Below are positions 11,392-21,350 of a DNA stretch of 64,000 nucleotides, one piece after another. Both the position numbers and the translations under genes were made by a program. A model generated the notes under the pieces. The model made no database searches. It worked only from the letters and a program-made list of their open reading frames with translations, and was not told the DNA's origin. How positions within the stretch are numbered: the stretch's first letter is position 1; every line of letters begins with the position of its first letter. The DNA is from Neoarius graeffei (lineage: Eukaryota > Chordata > Actinopteri > Siluriformes > Ariidae): assembly GCF_027579695.1 (NCBI RefSeq), contig NC_083582.1, positions 352,378-416,377 of the forward strand. The letters run 5' to 3'.

Positions 11392-11756
11392 CTCATCTCA
11401 TCTCATTATCTCTAGCCGCTTTATCCTGTTCTACAGGGTCGCAAGCAAGCTGGAGCCTATCCCAGCTGACTACGGGCGAAAGGCGGGGTACACCCTGGAC
11501 AAGTCACCAGGTCATCACAGGGCTGACACATAGACACAGACAACCATTCACACTCACACCTACGGTCAATTTAGAGTCACCAGTTAACCTAACCTGCATG
11601 TCTTTGGGGGAAACCGGAGCACCCGGAGGAAACCCACGCGGACACGGGGAGAACATGCAAACTCCGCACAGAAAGGCCCTCACCGGCCACAGAGCTCGAA
11701 CCCGGACCTTCTTGCTGTGAGGCGACAGCGCTAACCACTACATCACCGTGCCACCC
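11392..11756 (-). mobile_element. tRNA-derived SINE, copy 2, in LINE ORF2
   Basis: Second copy of the same SINE family, same orientation, about 80 bases downstream of copy 1. The target duplication CTAACAATAAAT lies at 11380-11391 and 11757-11768. It is about 10 bp shorter in the body than copy 1 around GTCTTTGG. Together the two copies interrupt adjoining codons of ORF2. Confidence 0.92.
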
Positions 11757-12869
11757 CTAACAATAAATGAAAACCTCAATTGGAAAGATCATGTTGACAA
11801 AATTGCAAACAAAATTTCTAAAACTTTAGGCATACTAAACAGATTAAAAAGTATTTTACCCCTTGATGCAAAAATAAAGATTTACAATTCTCTTGTGTTA
11901 TCACATCTAAACTTTGGTATCTTACTTTGGGGATTTAATTGTGAACAGATTTTTAAGATTCAGAAGAAAATTATTAGAGTCATTTCATGTGCTAAATATA
12001 ATTGTCATACAGAACCCTTGTTTAAGAACCTCCATTTGTTGAAGCTTGAAGATATTTTCTACTTACAGAAGCTTAAATTCTATTTCAAATATCATGAAGG
12101 CACTCTTCCCAGCTATTTTCAATCTCTACCTTTTAATATTGTAACTCCAATTCATAAAACACGCTCATCAAGTCAAATTTATCAACCAAGCACTAAACAC
12201 AAATTTGCTGAAAAATGTGTTAGATATGATCTACCTCAAACTATTAAATCCACACCAAAAATCATTCTAGAAAAGGTTCATACACATAGTCTTCAAGGGA
12301 TCTCTTCATATGTTAAACGCTATATCATTCAGAACTATAGTGTGAGCTGTAATATTGTGAATTGTTATATATGTTCTAGATAGATGTTCTTCATATATAT
12401 AAAATAATATTGTTTATACACCACTGACTGCATGCCTACTATTATGTATAATGCTTAAGTATGTTATATATGCAAGATTGTTCAAAAGTGACATTGCTAT
12501 GTGTAAATTTATCAAGATAAGTCAAATGTGAATTTTACCACAAACCTAAACATTGTATTATGAAAATCTAAAAAAAAGTTAATTACAAATATTTTATGTT
12601 CCTGCAGGGAGCCTAAGGTGGCCTGCATGATAGCGGTTTTATTTTCATTACCTTAATGTAGGTCCTCTGGATCTTTCATATTTCCTATTTCAAGTATTTT
12701 TGCTTTTTTATGCTTTATGTATGTTTGTTGAAGATCCAAATAAATAAATGAATTCTGAAAAATTCTGAATTCTCTTGCTTCACTCAGCTGATTTCTCCAT
12801 GGCAAAGTTCACATCCATGCCCAGGTTTGATTTTTGTTGGAGTTTCAAACAACTTTACACTGTCCCATT

Positions 12870-13090
12870 TCTAAGGGGCTGCAGGAGTGATATCGTGGCC
12901 AAAAACATCCAGAACTGAGTGGAGATGTTATCTGTAATAAAAATGTTCCCTCTCTCAAAGGGTTGTTGGTCATAGCCCATGGTCCTTACTGATGTTTCCA
13001 TTAGGCCACCAGAGAAAGCGAAAAAAATCTTGGTCTTCCTCAGCAACCCTCACCTGGTGAAACATGGCTTGAATGTCGACATTGAGCGAT
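12870..13090 (-). mobile_element. BEL/Pao retroelement fragment (reverse transcriptase region)
   Basis: The minus strand encodes a short run homologous to BEL/Pao reverse transcriptase, with the hallmark [20 protein letters not shown] around 13010-13066 and the following PNGNIS. About 70 codons are recognisable and the piece is broken. No LTRs were seen. It is an old fragment. Confidence 0.75.
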
Positions 13091-13139
13091 TCCATAATTT
13101 CTCCATCTACTTTATCTGGGAAAATGCCATTAATTAAAA

Positions 13140-13241
13140 GGGTGTACCCCGCCTTTTGCCCATAGTCAGCTGGGATAGGCTCCAGCTTGCCTGCGACCCT
13201 GTAGAACAGGATAAAGCCACTAGAGATAATGAGATGAGATT
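13140..13241 (+). repeat. SINE 3' fragment
   Basis: This is the tail third of the same SINE family as at 10950-11756, in the opposite orientation: GGTGTACCCCGCCTTTTGCC through AGATAATGAGATGAGAT. The tRNA head is missing, as expected for a 5'-truncated copy. Confidence 0.85.
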
Positions 13242-13619
13242 TAATTTTATGATTTTGAGTTATGTTTCATGAAGCCAGAAAGTTCAGCTGCTAAAAATTT
13301 TTGTGTCATATTTGCTCGAAAAAAAAAAAAAAAGCTGGGTGAACATTGTCTAAGTCTGGTGATTCCATAATTTTTGCCAGGGGTTGTACACTCATGGACA
13401 TGAATGTGATAGCAATATCGGTCTTTCAAGGATTTCTTCTGTGGTACAATGATGGTACAACATACATCTTTAATGGGGGAGGGGGACACCAACCAATAAT
13501 CTGGTCCACAACTTTTAATTTATTTTGAGTTTTCTGAAGTCAACTACTGAACCTGATCTAAGCTTGAGCCAAGCCATGTTTGGTTGATGTGGCCAGAATT
13601 GTAGCAGTTGGGTGGTCAG
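13242..13619. other. Unassigned repeat-like sequence
   Basis: No coding or terminal-repeat signal that I can support. It contains an A-run at 13320-13334. The phrase GGTGATTCCATAATTTTTGCC resembles fish interspersed repeats, but I cannot name a family. Confidence 0.35.
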
Positions 13620-13835
13620 TTCCTTTCTGTGCACTCATGCACACCTACAGTCTGGGCAATTTAGAGTAGCCAGTTAACCTAATTACATGTCTTTAGAGGA
13701 AACCAGAGCACCCAGAGAAGACCCACACAGACAGAACATGCAAACTTTACACAAAACGGCCCCTCCCACCAGGTTTGAACCCAGAACCTTCTTACTGTGC
13801 AGTAACAGCATTAACCACTAATTGTCTTGGCCAGC
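13620..13835 (-). repeat. Old, diverged SINE copy
   Basis: A decayed minus-strand member of the same SINE family. It shares AGCCAGTTAACCTAATTACA, GGAAACCAGAGCACCCAG, the GAACATGCAAACT stretch and GGTTTGAACCC (B box region) with the younger copies, but with many substitutions and short losses. It is clearly older than copies 1 and 2. Confidence 0.75.
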
Positions 13836-14029
13836 CCTAAGGGTCCCATCTGCATCTCATCATTGCTGAGGAGTGTGCTCCCATCACCCAATCAAGCATC
13901 CACCCAGAGCAGGTCATGATATTTTACCATATTAACATGCCATTGTGTGTTATGCCTGATGTAAAGACTCTCATCTCTGCGAGCCTACCACACAGATTTA
14001 ATACTTGTCATTTTTAGGGCATACCTAAT

Positions 14030-14497
14030 GTGTTTTCTTTCTCTCTCTCTCTCTCTCCCCCCCATCTGTCCCTCTGAGTTAGATGTTGATCCTGGGATTG
14101 AGATGCTGGCCTCTTCTGCCCCTCGGACCTGCTTGATCCATCCTGGTGCCCTGTGTCTGGTCGGAGTTTTATCGCCCCACTCCTGTGAAGGACGGCTGCA
14201 TGAGGACAGTTGAGGGTTATACCTGTTAAAACTGTTTATATTATAGTCAGGCTGTCTGTTGTTGCCCAAATGAGGATGGGTTCCCTTTTGAGTCTGGTTC
14301 CTCTCGAGGTTTCTTCCTCATGTCATCTGAGGGAGTTTTTCCTTGCCACCGTCGCCACAGGCTTGCTCATTGGGGATAGATTAGGGATAAAATTAGCTCA
14401 TGTTTTAAGTCGTTCAAATTCTGTAAAGCTGCTTTGCGACAGTGTTTATTGTTAAAAGCACTGTACAAATAAATTTGATTTGATTTGATTTGAACCA
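14030..14497 (+). repeat. Non-autonomous fish repeat with LINE-like tail
   Basis: The stretch contains GGTTCCTCTCGAGGTTTCTT, TTTTTCCTTGCCACCGTCGC and CTGCTTTGCGACAGTGTTTA, and ends AAATAAATTTGATTTGATTT. I recall this arrangement as a very common interspersed repeat in catfish-like fishes. The TTTGA-type terminal units resemble those of L2/CR1-type tails. It begins near a (CT)n run at 14036-14058. A degraded copy on the other strand lies at about 25710-25905. No ORF; exact class (SINE or MITE) is undecided. Confidence 0.65.
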
Positions 14498-14823
14498 CCA
14501 CACCAACATGCTGCCCTAAAAGTATACCTCCAGGGTATACTTTTATACATATACACACAGCATCCCTAATATTTGTTTAAATATCAGCTTGGACAGACAC
14601 CATTTGTAGACATCAAGATTTTGATAGAAAGCTGCTTGGGCATTGGTGCAATAGAAAAACATTCACCTTGTCATCTGGAAATTGTGAGTTCAAATACTGA
14701 TATTGTCAAAAGTCAGGAAGGGAGGGGTGTCAAGCAACAAGTGTCTGTGAGCTCATATGTAGGGAAGTGTTATGCTATATGAGCAGCAGTTCAAATAGAT
14801 GCTGGCTTTCTGTGCCTTAGAGG
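14498..14823. other. Flank of the IS3EU-like element; possible SINE head
   Basis: ACCACACCAACATGCTGCCC at about 14503-14522 looks like the tRNA end of the local SINE family. TCATCTGGAAATTGTGAGTTC near 14670 is vaguely tRNA-like. Otherwise nothing recognised. This is the left target flank of the transposon starting at 14830. Confidence 0.4.
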
Positions 14824-14895
14824 AGTCTTTATGAAGGTAGGATAGTGCCATATATCCGAAGAAGAGCAGACTATGATTTGCACTTGTAAAACCCG

Positions 14896-15060
14896 TAATT
14901 CGCAACTTGTGAATGCGCATCTCAGAGTTTGTAAGTGTAACTTCAGATCCACACATCTGCAAAAAGCAAACTGCAAGCATATTTCACAACTTGTGAAAGC
15001 GCATCTTCGAATTTGCACTTGTAACTTCAGATCTGCAAAGCTGCACAACAGGATTTGCAT
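14896..15060 (+). repeat. Two imperfect subterminal tandem units in the TIR
   Basis: Units starting near 14899 and 14985 share ACTTGTGAAxGCGCATCT, TGTAACTTCAGATC and GCAAAxxGC-type segments. The same pair is present inverted in the right arm (about 24179-24343). Repeated subterminal motifs of this kind are often transposase-binding sites; that role is inference. Confidence 0.6.
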
Positions 15061-15229
15061 GTGCAGGTTCCTATTTGCTCGCTCAGTTGCGTCATCCTTC
15101 TCACGTGATTTTTGGCACGATTCACTCGGATGGATTTGAAGGAAACGATTTGCGCGCAGAGACCAGGAATGCCTGTTCTACCACTTTTGTCCAGGAGGTG
15201 GCAGTGTGGTTATTGGCCATGCAAAGTCG

Positions 15230-15237
15230 TATATAGG
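15230..15237 (+). promoter_or_regulatory. TATA-like box in left TIR
   Basis: TATATAGG lies about 66-73 bases upstream of the ATG of the TIR-encoded first exon. The inverted twin lies at 24002-24009. It is the best visible core-promoter candidate for the HECT gene (left) and the transposase gene (right). Confidence 0.5.
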
Positions 15238-15302
15238 GATAATATCTCAATAAACGGCTCTGTGGCCATGAATCTTGGTCTGCGACACGGCGCCACGAAA
15301 GC

Positions 15303-18300
15303 ATGGAGGGAAGAGGTGTTCAACAACGTGTAAGTAACATTATGGTTTAAATGTCTTATAGTTGACTAACTCTGTAATATACACGGTTAGTGAAATTATC
15401 CTATTTGAGGTAATGTGCACGTAAAAGCAGCCTTGAAGAATGAGGTAATTAGGCTATCTTGACAGGCTAAGTTGGCTAACTATATTGTAATACACGTGTA
15501 GTAACATTTACAGTTAGCGAAATTATCCTAATAGAGCAAATGTGCGAGCGATACAGCTTGAAGAGTATAGGTAGTTATCCTGAGAAGCTACGTTAGCTAA
15601 CTGTATATAATTGTGCTTGTAACATACGTGTAGTAGGCTAACGTTTCACATCAGTGGCGGGCTGACCATCAGGAGCATCGTGACGATTCCCACATATGTC
15701 GATGGGCAACATTAGATTGCAAATATCCAAGTTAGCTAATCAGTCCCTCCAGGATTGCGTTGGCCTTTTTGTGATTTTTGCGGCCTAAAATATCTTGTTT
15801 CGCGGCACCCTTTAAAAATGCAGTGAATGTTGTAATGTGTATAGGCATACGGGAGCAAGTGAAAGTTTAAGTATGTGGAAACATTTAAATTCCGTCAGTC
15901 ATTACGTTTTTCACGTTTCTTTTCCAAACAGGTCAGTATACGGGATGCAGCACAGAACCTCCTCTCTGTCTTGCAACCTATTGTCCAGCAATTGCCAGAT
16001 GAACCTGTGGGAACATCTCAACCGCAAAGTAACCTAACTGCAGGGCAACAGCCTACAGTTCATCAGGAAATGACCAGGTTTGACCTTTGAAAATCATATT
16101 AACCAAAATAAACTGTTCAACAAATGAGGAGGAAATAAACACCATCCACTTTGTGCACATGCACCTGTCCCTATCTTGTAATACTCAGTGGTAATATTTG
16201 TGGCATTGGTAATTGCTGACTAATTGCTGGTGATTGCTGACCTTGTATTTTTGACTTGTGCTTTTCTGATACTAACTCAGCTGAACTTTGAATACTCAAA
16301 TTTACACCCTTGATATTTCATCATGTGAAAGTTGTCACAGTCAGTAAAATGGGAGCTGCAGTGCTTCAACACATGAATTGAATAGAAATATCAATGACTA
16401 TACTACAGCTGCAAAAAATGGTTTCTTAAGTCAACAAAATGACTGAATGTCTTTTTTTTTTTAAGGTCATTTCCTGGATTGTTCCAGAGAGGTCAAAGAG
16501 GTAGAAAGAGGCCATATGTTGGAGTAAGGCAAAATGTCTCGGTCTCCAAGACATGCTCTTTTATTTTTTACCTGCTTCCAAAGACCATGAGCCGCACACC
16601 ACAGCCGTCTGATGAAGTATCCTATTTGATGTCAGGGCTTGGCCGGAGGAATGTTTCTATGTCAGAGGACAGTGACCATACCCAGGTACAAACTAATTTA
16701 CAGCTGATCTTATATTAGCATTTCGGCCTGTATCAGATCTGTCTTGAGCTTAAGTTGTATCTTCTCTTAGATCACATCACTTCTAACCCAAGAGTTTCCC
16801 AAAATGGGGAATTTAACTGGGGGATGGCTCCTCTACAAAGCCTCAGGTAGCATTTACTGAACTAGACCTCACGTTATTCAAATAAGATTAAAATTATTAT
16901 GAAAGAGTAATATAAATCTGTGTGTGTGTGTTCTTTTTGTATAGGAGGCACTGGACAACGCAAGCTAAGCTTGCTTCCACCCGAAGCAGAGGGGTACTCT
17001 GCCAGACAGTTAAAAATTGCTTCTAACAATGGCAAAAACACACTATTCATTATGCCTCTGCAAGAAGAACTTGATACAACTCCCCTCCCACAAGATGACA
17101 GTTTCTTTTCAAAAATGCCAAAAAGTGACTGTAAAAAATGTGGGTCAAGCATGCCGGTGCATGTTCTGCTAGTCCATCTGGAGAAATGTCAAGGGACACT
17201 ACAGGTTCACTATTTTACTAACAAACCTATAATGATGATAAATATCTGTACTTTTATGTCCAGCGCATTAATAGGCCTGCTATTTACAACACAGTAGCCT
17301 ATACAGTTGTTGACAAGGTTCATGATGAGGTGTAAATGACTTCTTGAATTTTTCTGGTGTACTTTTTAACGTTATGAATCTGTTAAATACTAACAAATAT
17401 ATTAATAATATAACTGTACTGCTTAGGTTATCACTACACTTATCAAGTACATAAAGTAATTTTTCCCGTAGAGGTTGTCTTTCAATAATGATGTCCCTTT
17501 TAAAGTGAAAATTCTCTCTTTGATTGTATTTCTGGAATGTAGTAACGCACAGTATGTGTTAATAGTTTCAATTTCCTTCAAAATCCAGGACTCTGAAGCA
17601 TGTGATGAGATCCCAGAGGACAATGCAACATGTCCAGTGTGTTCATGTGTATTCTCCTCTGCCACAATTGAAATGCATGCCAGCATGTGTGGTGAGAGGT
17701 AAGTACTTTGATTTATTCAGTCAGTTTAGAAATGACTAAAGTTATGTACAATAGTCCATCCAAAAATAATCGAAAAGAGTTGTGTAACATACATGGTTGT
17801 CATTATTGTTACTGTGTATATCACAGAAAAATCTGATCATCAGAAACATGTGTCACACTCATGGACTTCCTTCACCACTCTCTGGACATTTGTGTTTTGG
17901 CCACTAGATGTCGCCCTTGTGGGCTAGCCTCATGTGATGTTACCTTTCCTATTGTGTCCTTGGTTGATTACTCTCACCTGCACCCTGTTACTCTGGTCAT
18001 GTGCCTGCCTTGCCACCCATTAGCCATTTTGTATTTAAGCCATGTGTTTCATTCAGTCGTTGCTGAGTCTTCGAGGAGAACACAGTAAGGAACTCTCTCT
18101 TGTTTTCACTGGTTTCCTTGTTCTGAAGTACCTATGCCCTGTTCCGCCTATGTTTTGCCTTATGGATCTTCTGTGCTTTTTGTGGACTGAAATCACCTTT
18201 TGGATTACCTGTTAAACTTACCTCGTGGAATATTTCTGTTTGGATTTTCTGTGTTTTTTGTGAACTGGATTTGCCTATTCTTTTCCTGTTGACCCGCTGT

Positions 18301-21092
18301 GCTAACTGGAATTATCTGTTTGAGAAACTGAGCTTTTGCCTTGAGTTACTATTGGAATAAACCCATGCACTAAAGACTTTCGTTAGCCTGCTATTGAGTC
18401 GTACCATTCTCAGCTCAGTAGACTGGTGGGTTGTCCACAGATTACCACCTGGGAGACCTGGGTTCTAAGAACCAAGTGTAACAACATGGATATTATCTAC
18501 ATTTATAATCAATCTTTTACTTCTGTAGGGTAACATTTTATTTACATGTGCTACCATAAGAGTGACATGACACTACTTACTGTTTTGGAAAAAGAAACGG
18601 GTTTGTGAATGTCAGAATTACATTAATCATTGTGTTGTATTTATACTACTAGGGACATCGATCCATCAGATGGCACAGTTGGAGGCGAGTTGGAGGCCCT
18701 AGAAGGTCCATCCAGAAGTTTCTCAGTAGTAGCACCCACTGATTCTACTACAGATGGTATAACAAGATTTGTTAACAAGTGTAATTGGAAAAAATATTTA
18801 TGGGATACACACATTCAATCTGACTTATTTTTCCTCACTCTACTATTTGAACAGAGTGGCAAGTAGCCTCGGACCCTGCTAAAGCTGCCATACTGTTCAG
18901 AGAGGCTCTTCTCAAAACGCATGACTCTGGACCCCCACTGTGTTTAAGGATGGATTTAAGAGAGAGCCCAGAAGGACAGGACAATTGTTGCATTCTATAA
19001 AGCACACCAAAAAAACTGGGCAGGTCCATTGAATTGCAAATTGGAGGGTAAGAATTACACAAACTTAAAAATTATGTGCTCTATTGAATTGAACACTTCT
19101 CATGTCCATCCTAGGGGACACTGCTATTGGAGAGGGGGTGACCCGTTTCTTCTTCTCCATCTGCATGCAAAAGCTGAGATCAGGCTTTTCTTTGAACTGT
19201 GGTGAATATAATTTTATTCTGTGCATTTTTTTTGTTTTTTTAAGAATTGTATTCAATGAACAGAATGTTCATCTGTTAAGGTTGGTATATTTGTCATTTT
19301 GAATGCAGGAAATGCCAATATCACTCAGCTTTTTGAGGGTGAGCCAGACTACTTGGTTCCTTCGTCATCACTGCTCGTTGACAGCGACCTTTTCCAGATG
19401 GCTGGAAGGATGCTGGGACATAGTTTTCTCCATGGTGGCCCAGGTTTTGTGGGAATGAGCCAGGCAATACTACACATCCTCCTTGGCGGAAGCCTTGACG
19501 TGGCAACTGTAACCATAAAGGACTGCCCAGATGTCGACATTCGTGAAACAATCACTTTGGTGTGTTGAGTTGAAATAACTGTTGGCCTTGCATTGTCCAA
19601 AACGGTGAACATTTTCCAAATGTCATGCTTGCATTGTTTCTGTTTTTACAGCTTGATGGAACATCAGAGCTATCAGAACAAGAGAAAGCGCGTGTTCAGA
19701 ATTTGGCCTTTGCATGGGACCTTCCCAGAGTAACTGAAAATAACCAAAGATGGTTATGTGAAAAAATGCTTCTTCATTCTGTGAGTCCTACTTTGCAGTT
19801 ACTGTATTACTAGAGAGCAGTACTGTAGATGGAGCAAAAGATTCAATGTGCACTTAGTCTAGGCATTTAACACTTGTGCCTCAATTACAGATTTTTTCCC
19901 GTTAGGGTTCCTTGGGGAGAAATCTGTCCACATAAAAAGACTGCCATAACAGATAATGAGTTTATTTTTAACCAACATTAGTCCTGTTAACATGTATAAA
20001 ATATAAATTAATTTTCAGGATTTCAATTCTATTTTAAATGTGTTTCATATGGGTTTTTAATGGAAAAAATAATTATTCACAATCACAGCATTTAGCAACA
20101 GCATTTACTAAGTGATGTTCCGTTTCATGGCCATGTCGATAGCTAATTCCTCAAACCTTATTTTATACAAGACGTTATCCATGGACCAAGGACACTGCAT
20201 TCCTAACATAAAAATATTTCTCATTTTTAAAGGTCATTGGACGCACCACCAGACAAGTGAAGCAACTGCGCAAGGGTCTAAAAGAGACTCATCTCTGGCA
20301 TCTCATGACAGAAAAACCTGATGTGGTACCCTTAATTTTTCCAAGGGAGAAGGATGCCTCATTGACTTCAGAGGTAAAACAAAAATGCTTAAGTGCCAAG
20401 TGCATAGCCTTTAAGGGGAACTGTGGTTGATCTCAGATCTAACTCTAACCTTCTGAAAATGTTTCAAGGCCATTCTACGTGTAATTACCTGGCCCAGTGC
20501 TACAGATGACGACTCTGAAGATGAATGTCCAGTCGAAACTACAAGTCGCATAACAGGATACCTTCGTGAATTTATTGAGAATGGTAGGTGACCAGTTATT
20601 TGTAACGTCTAAAGAATATTTTCTATATTTTACTTTGTCATGTAAACGTGCTGTGTCAGTTAATGTCTGACTGTTCTCGGTTTACGTCCATGTCCACTCA
20701 TAATCAGTATTAAGTGTCTTAGTATTAGTATCTTATACCATCCATATACATGCTGCAGCTAATACTGATTATGACTGGACATGGATGTAAACAGAGACCA
20801 CCCAACTTCAATTTGTTCAAGAATCCATCATTTTGTAAAGTATGGTCAACAGACATCTGGTCTTTCACCTGCAGCATCCAGCAATGACTGGAAAGAACTG
20901 CTGTGTTTTTGGACTGGATGGGAGGTCTTGCCCCGTGAACTCATTGTCGCGATGACTTCATCAAAGTACCCAAGAGCAGCAACTTGTTTTGAAACACTCT
21001 GTCTTCCCACTCATTACACTGATTTCAGGCAGTTTCAAAAGGACCTAGAGGCGTGCATCAAAACAAGCAACACTGGATTTGGACTCATATAA
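15303..21092 (+). CDS. HECT-domain E3 ubiquitin ligase (G2E3-like), cargo of the transposon
   Basis: Predicted spliced gene. The first exon (15303-15329, MEGRGVQQR, donor GTAAGT) lies in the left TIR. Further exons with good AG/GT borders and matching phase are 15932-16077, 16466-16685, 16771-16846, 16945-17204, 17589-17698, 18653-18756 and about 18853-19049. Then come about 19115-19200, 19309-19560, 19652-19780, 20233-20373, 20469-20581 and 20876-21092. The N-terminal half has RSFPGLFQRGQRGRKRP and two Cys/His clusters (CKKCGSS...HLEKC; CPVC...H...C). The C-terminal half is a HECT domain: GEGVTRFFFSICM, LFEGEPDYLVPSSS, AGRMLGHSFLHGGPGF, and the end AATCFETLCLPTHY...GFGLI, where the Cys is the expected thioester residue. 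The family resembles fish 'G2/M-phase E3 ligase-like' proteins. Exon 8 needs a 1-base frame shift near 18950-18980 to stay open, so this copy may be dead. Substrates are unknown. Confidence 0.8.
17851..18483 (+). repeat. Solo LTR in an intron of the HECT gene
   Basis: A 633-bp solo LTR starting TGTCACAC and ending GTGTAACA, flanked by the 5-bp duplication ACATG (17846-17850 and 18484-18488). TATTTAAG near 18030 and AATAAA near 18356 fit promoter and polyadenylation parts in + orientation. No internal retroviral or retrotransposon sequence remains, so the family (Gypsy or ERV-type) cannot be fixed. It is younger than the transposon. Confidence 0.85.
20674..20803. repeat. Hairpin-forming inverted repeat in an intron
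   Basis: GTTTACGTCCATGTCCACTC at about 20679 is mirrored by GACTGGACATGGATGTAAAC near 20773, and CATAATCAGTATTA by TAATACTGATTATG. The arms are about 40 bp with a loop of about 45 bp, in the last intron of the HECT gene. It may be a tiny MITE remnant. Confidence 0.65.
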
Positions 21093-21350
21093 CAAGTGAC
21101 ACAGGCATAAAGTTATTTTGATTGACTTTCTACAGTATATGCAACCTTTCATGTAATTTCATTCAATTTTTTAAGGTTTAGGTTCTCTGGAATGACTGTT
21201 TTTGTCTTTGTAGAAGCACTGCCTGTTAAGTGTGTCAACATCTAAAAAGTGAAGAAGGGAAAAAAAACATTAAAAGCACTGTAAAACATCAGCATGTTTA
21301 TTTATTTAAGTAACAAAAGTGGACATTAACATTGTGGTAACTACAATATT

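Larger units (their letters stand above)
8495..12383 (+). pseudogene. LINE ORF2: AP endonuclease and reverse transcriptase
   Basis: The first frame (8495-9682) holds an exonuclease-endonuclease-phosphatase domain: FSTNIQSINAKFNEF, ICIQESWL, AGDYNIDLL, FSDHQPYF. A slip in an A-run near 9660 shifts the frame. Reverse transcriptase motifs follow: FSNYRPISLLPSMSKIFEKI, SVFLDLSKAFDTLDH near 10480, GPLLFLLFI near 10685 and IYADDTTLQ near 10750 (the catalytic ADD). An in-frame stop lies at 10438-10440 and another frame change near 10680. After the two SINE insertions the C-terminal region (INENLNWKDHVDKIANK, then a Cys-containing end) runs to the stop at 12381-12383. RT copies LINE RNA at nicked chromosomal DNA. 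This copy is dead but was near full length. Confidence 0.87.
5580..12770 (+). mobile_element. LINE with NADAR-fused ORF1 (two-ORF non-LTR retrotransposon)
   Basis: A nearly full-length two-ORF LINE, about 5.6 kb without its inserts. It has a 5' leader containing AAGATGGCTGCC, ORF1 (5699-7854), a 0.6-kb AT-rich spacer, ORF2 with AP-endonuclease and reverse transcriptase (about 8495-12383), a 3' UTR, and a tail ending AATAAATAAATGAATTCTGA at about 12740-12770. A TTAA-type MITE interrupts ORF1 and two SINEs interrupt ORF2. ORF2 looks like the jockey-group (I/Nimb/Daphne-like) LINEs rather than L1, although ORF1 has an L1-like RNA-binding region. Exact clade is not certain. Both ORFs are damaged, so this copy is inactive. 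Confidence 0.85.
14830..15685 (+). repeat. Left long terminal inverted repeat
   Basis: Its mirror copy is at about 23580-24409. The coordinates of matching points sum to 39239 from the tip through at least the ATG at 15303, so no net gain or loss occurs there. Near 15615 the left arm has about 20 extra bases. It contains two imperfect tandem units of about 75 bp (see separate entry), a TATA-like box at 15230-15237 and a short first exon at 15303-15329. Confidence 0.92.

Noticed and set aside
14873-15333. Open frames inside the inverted repeat (for example at 14873-15139 and 15112-15333)
   Set aside because: They are mirrored in both repeats, contain the subterminal repeat units and match no protein. 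The short in-phase exon at 15303 is the better candidate.
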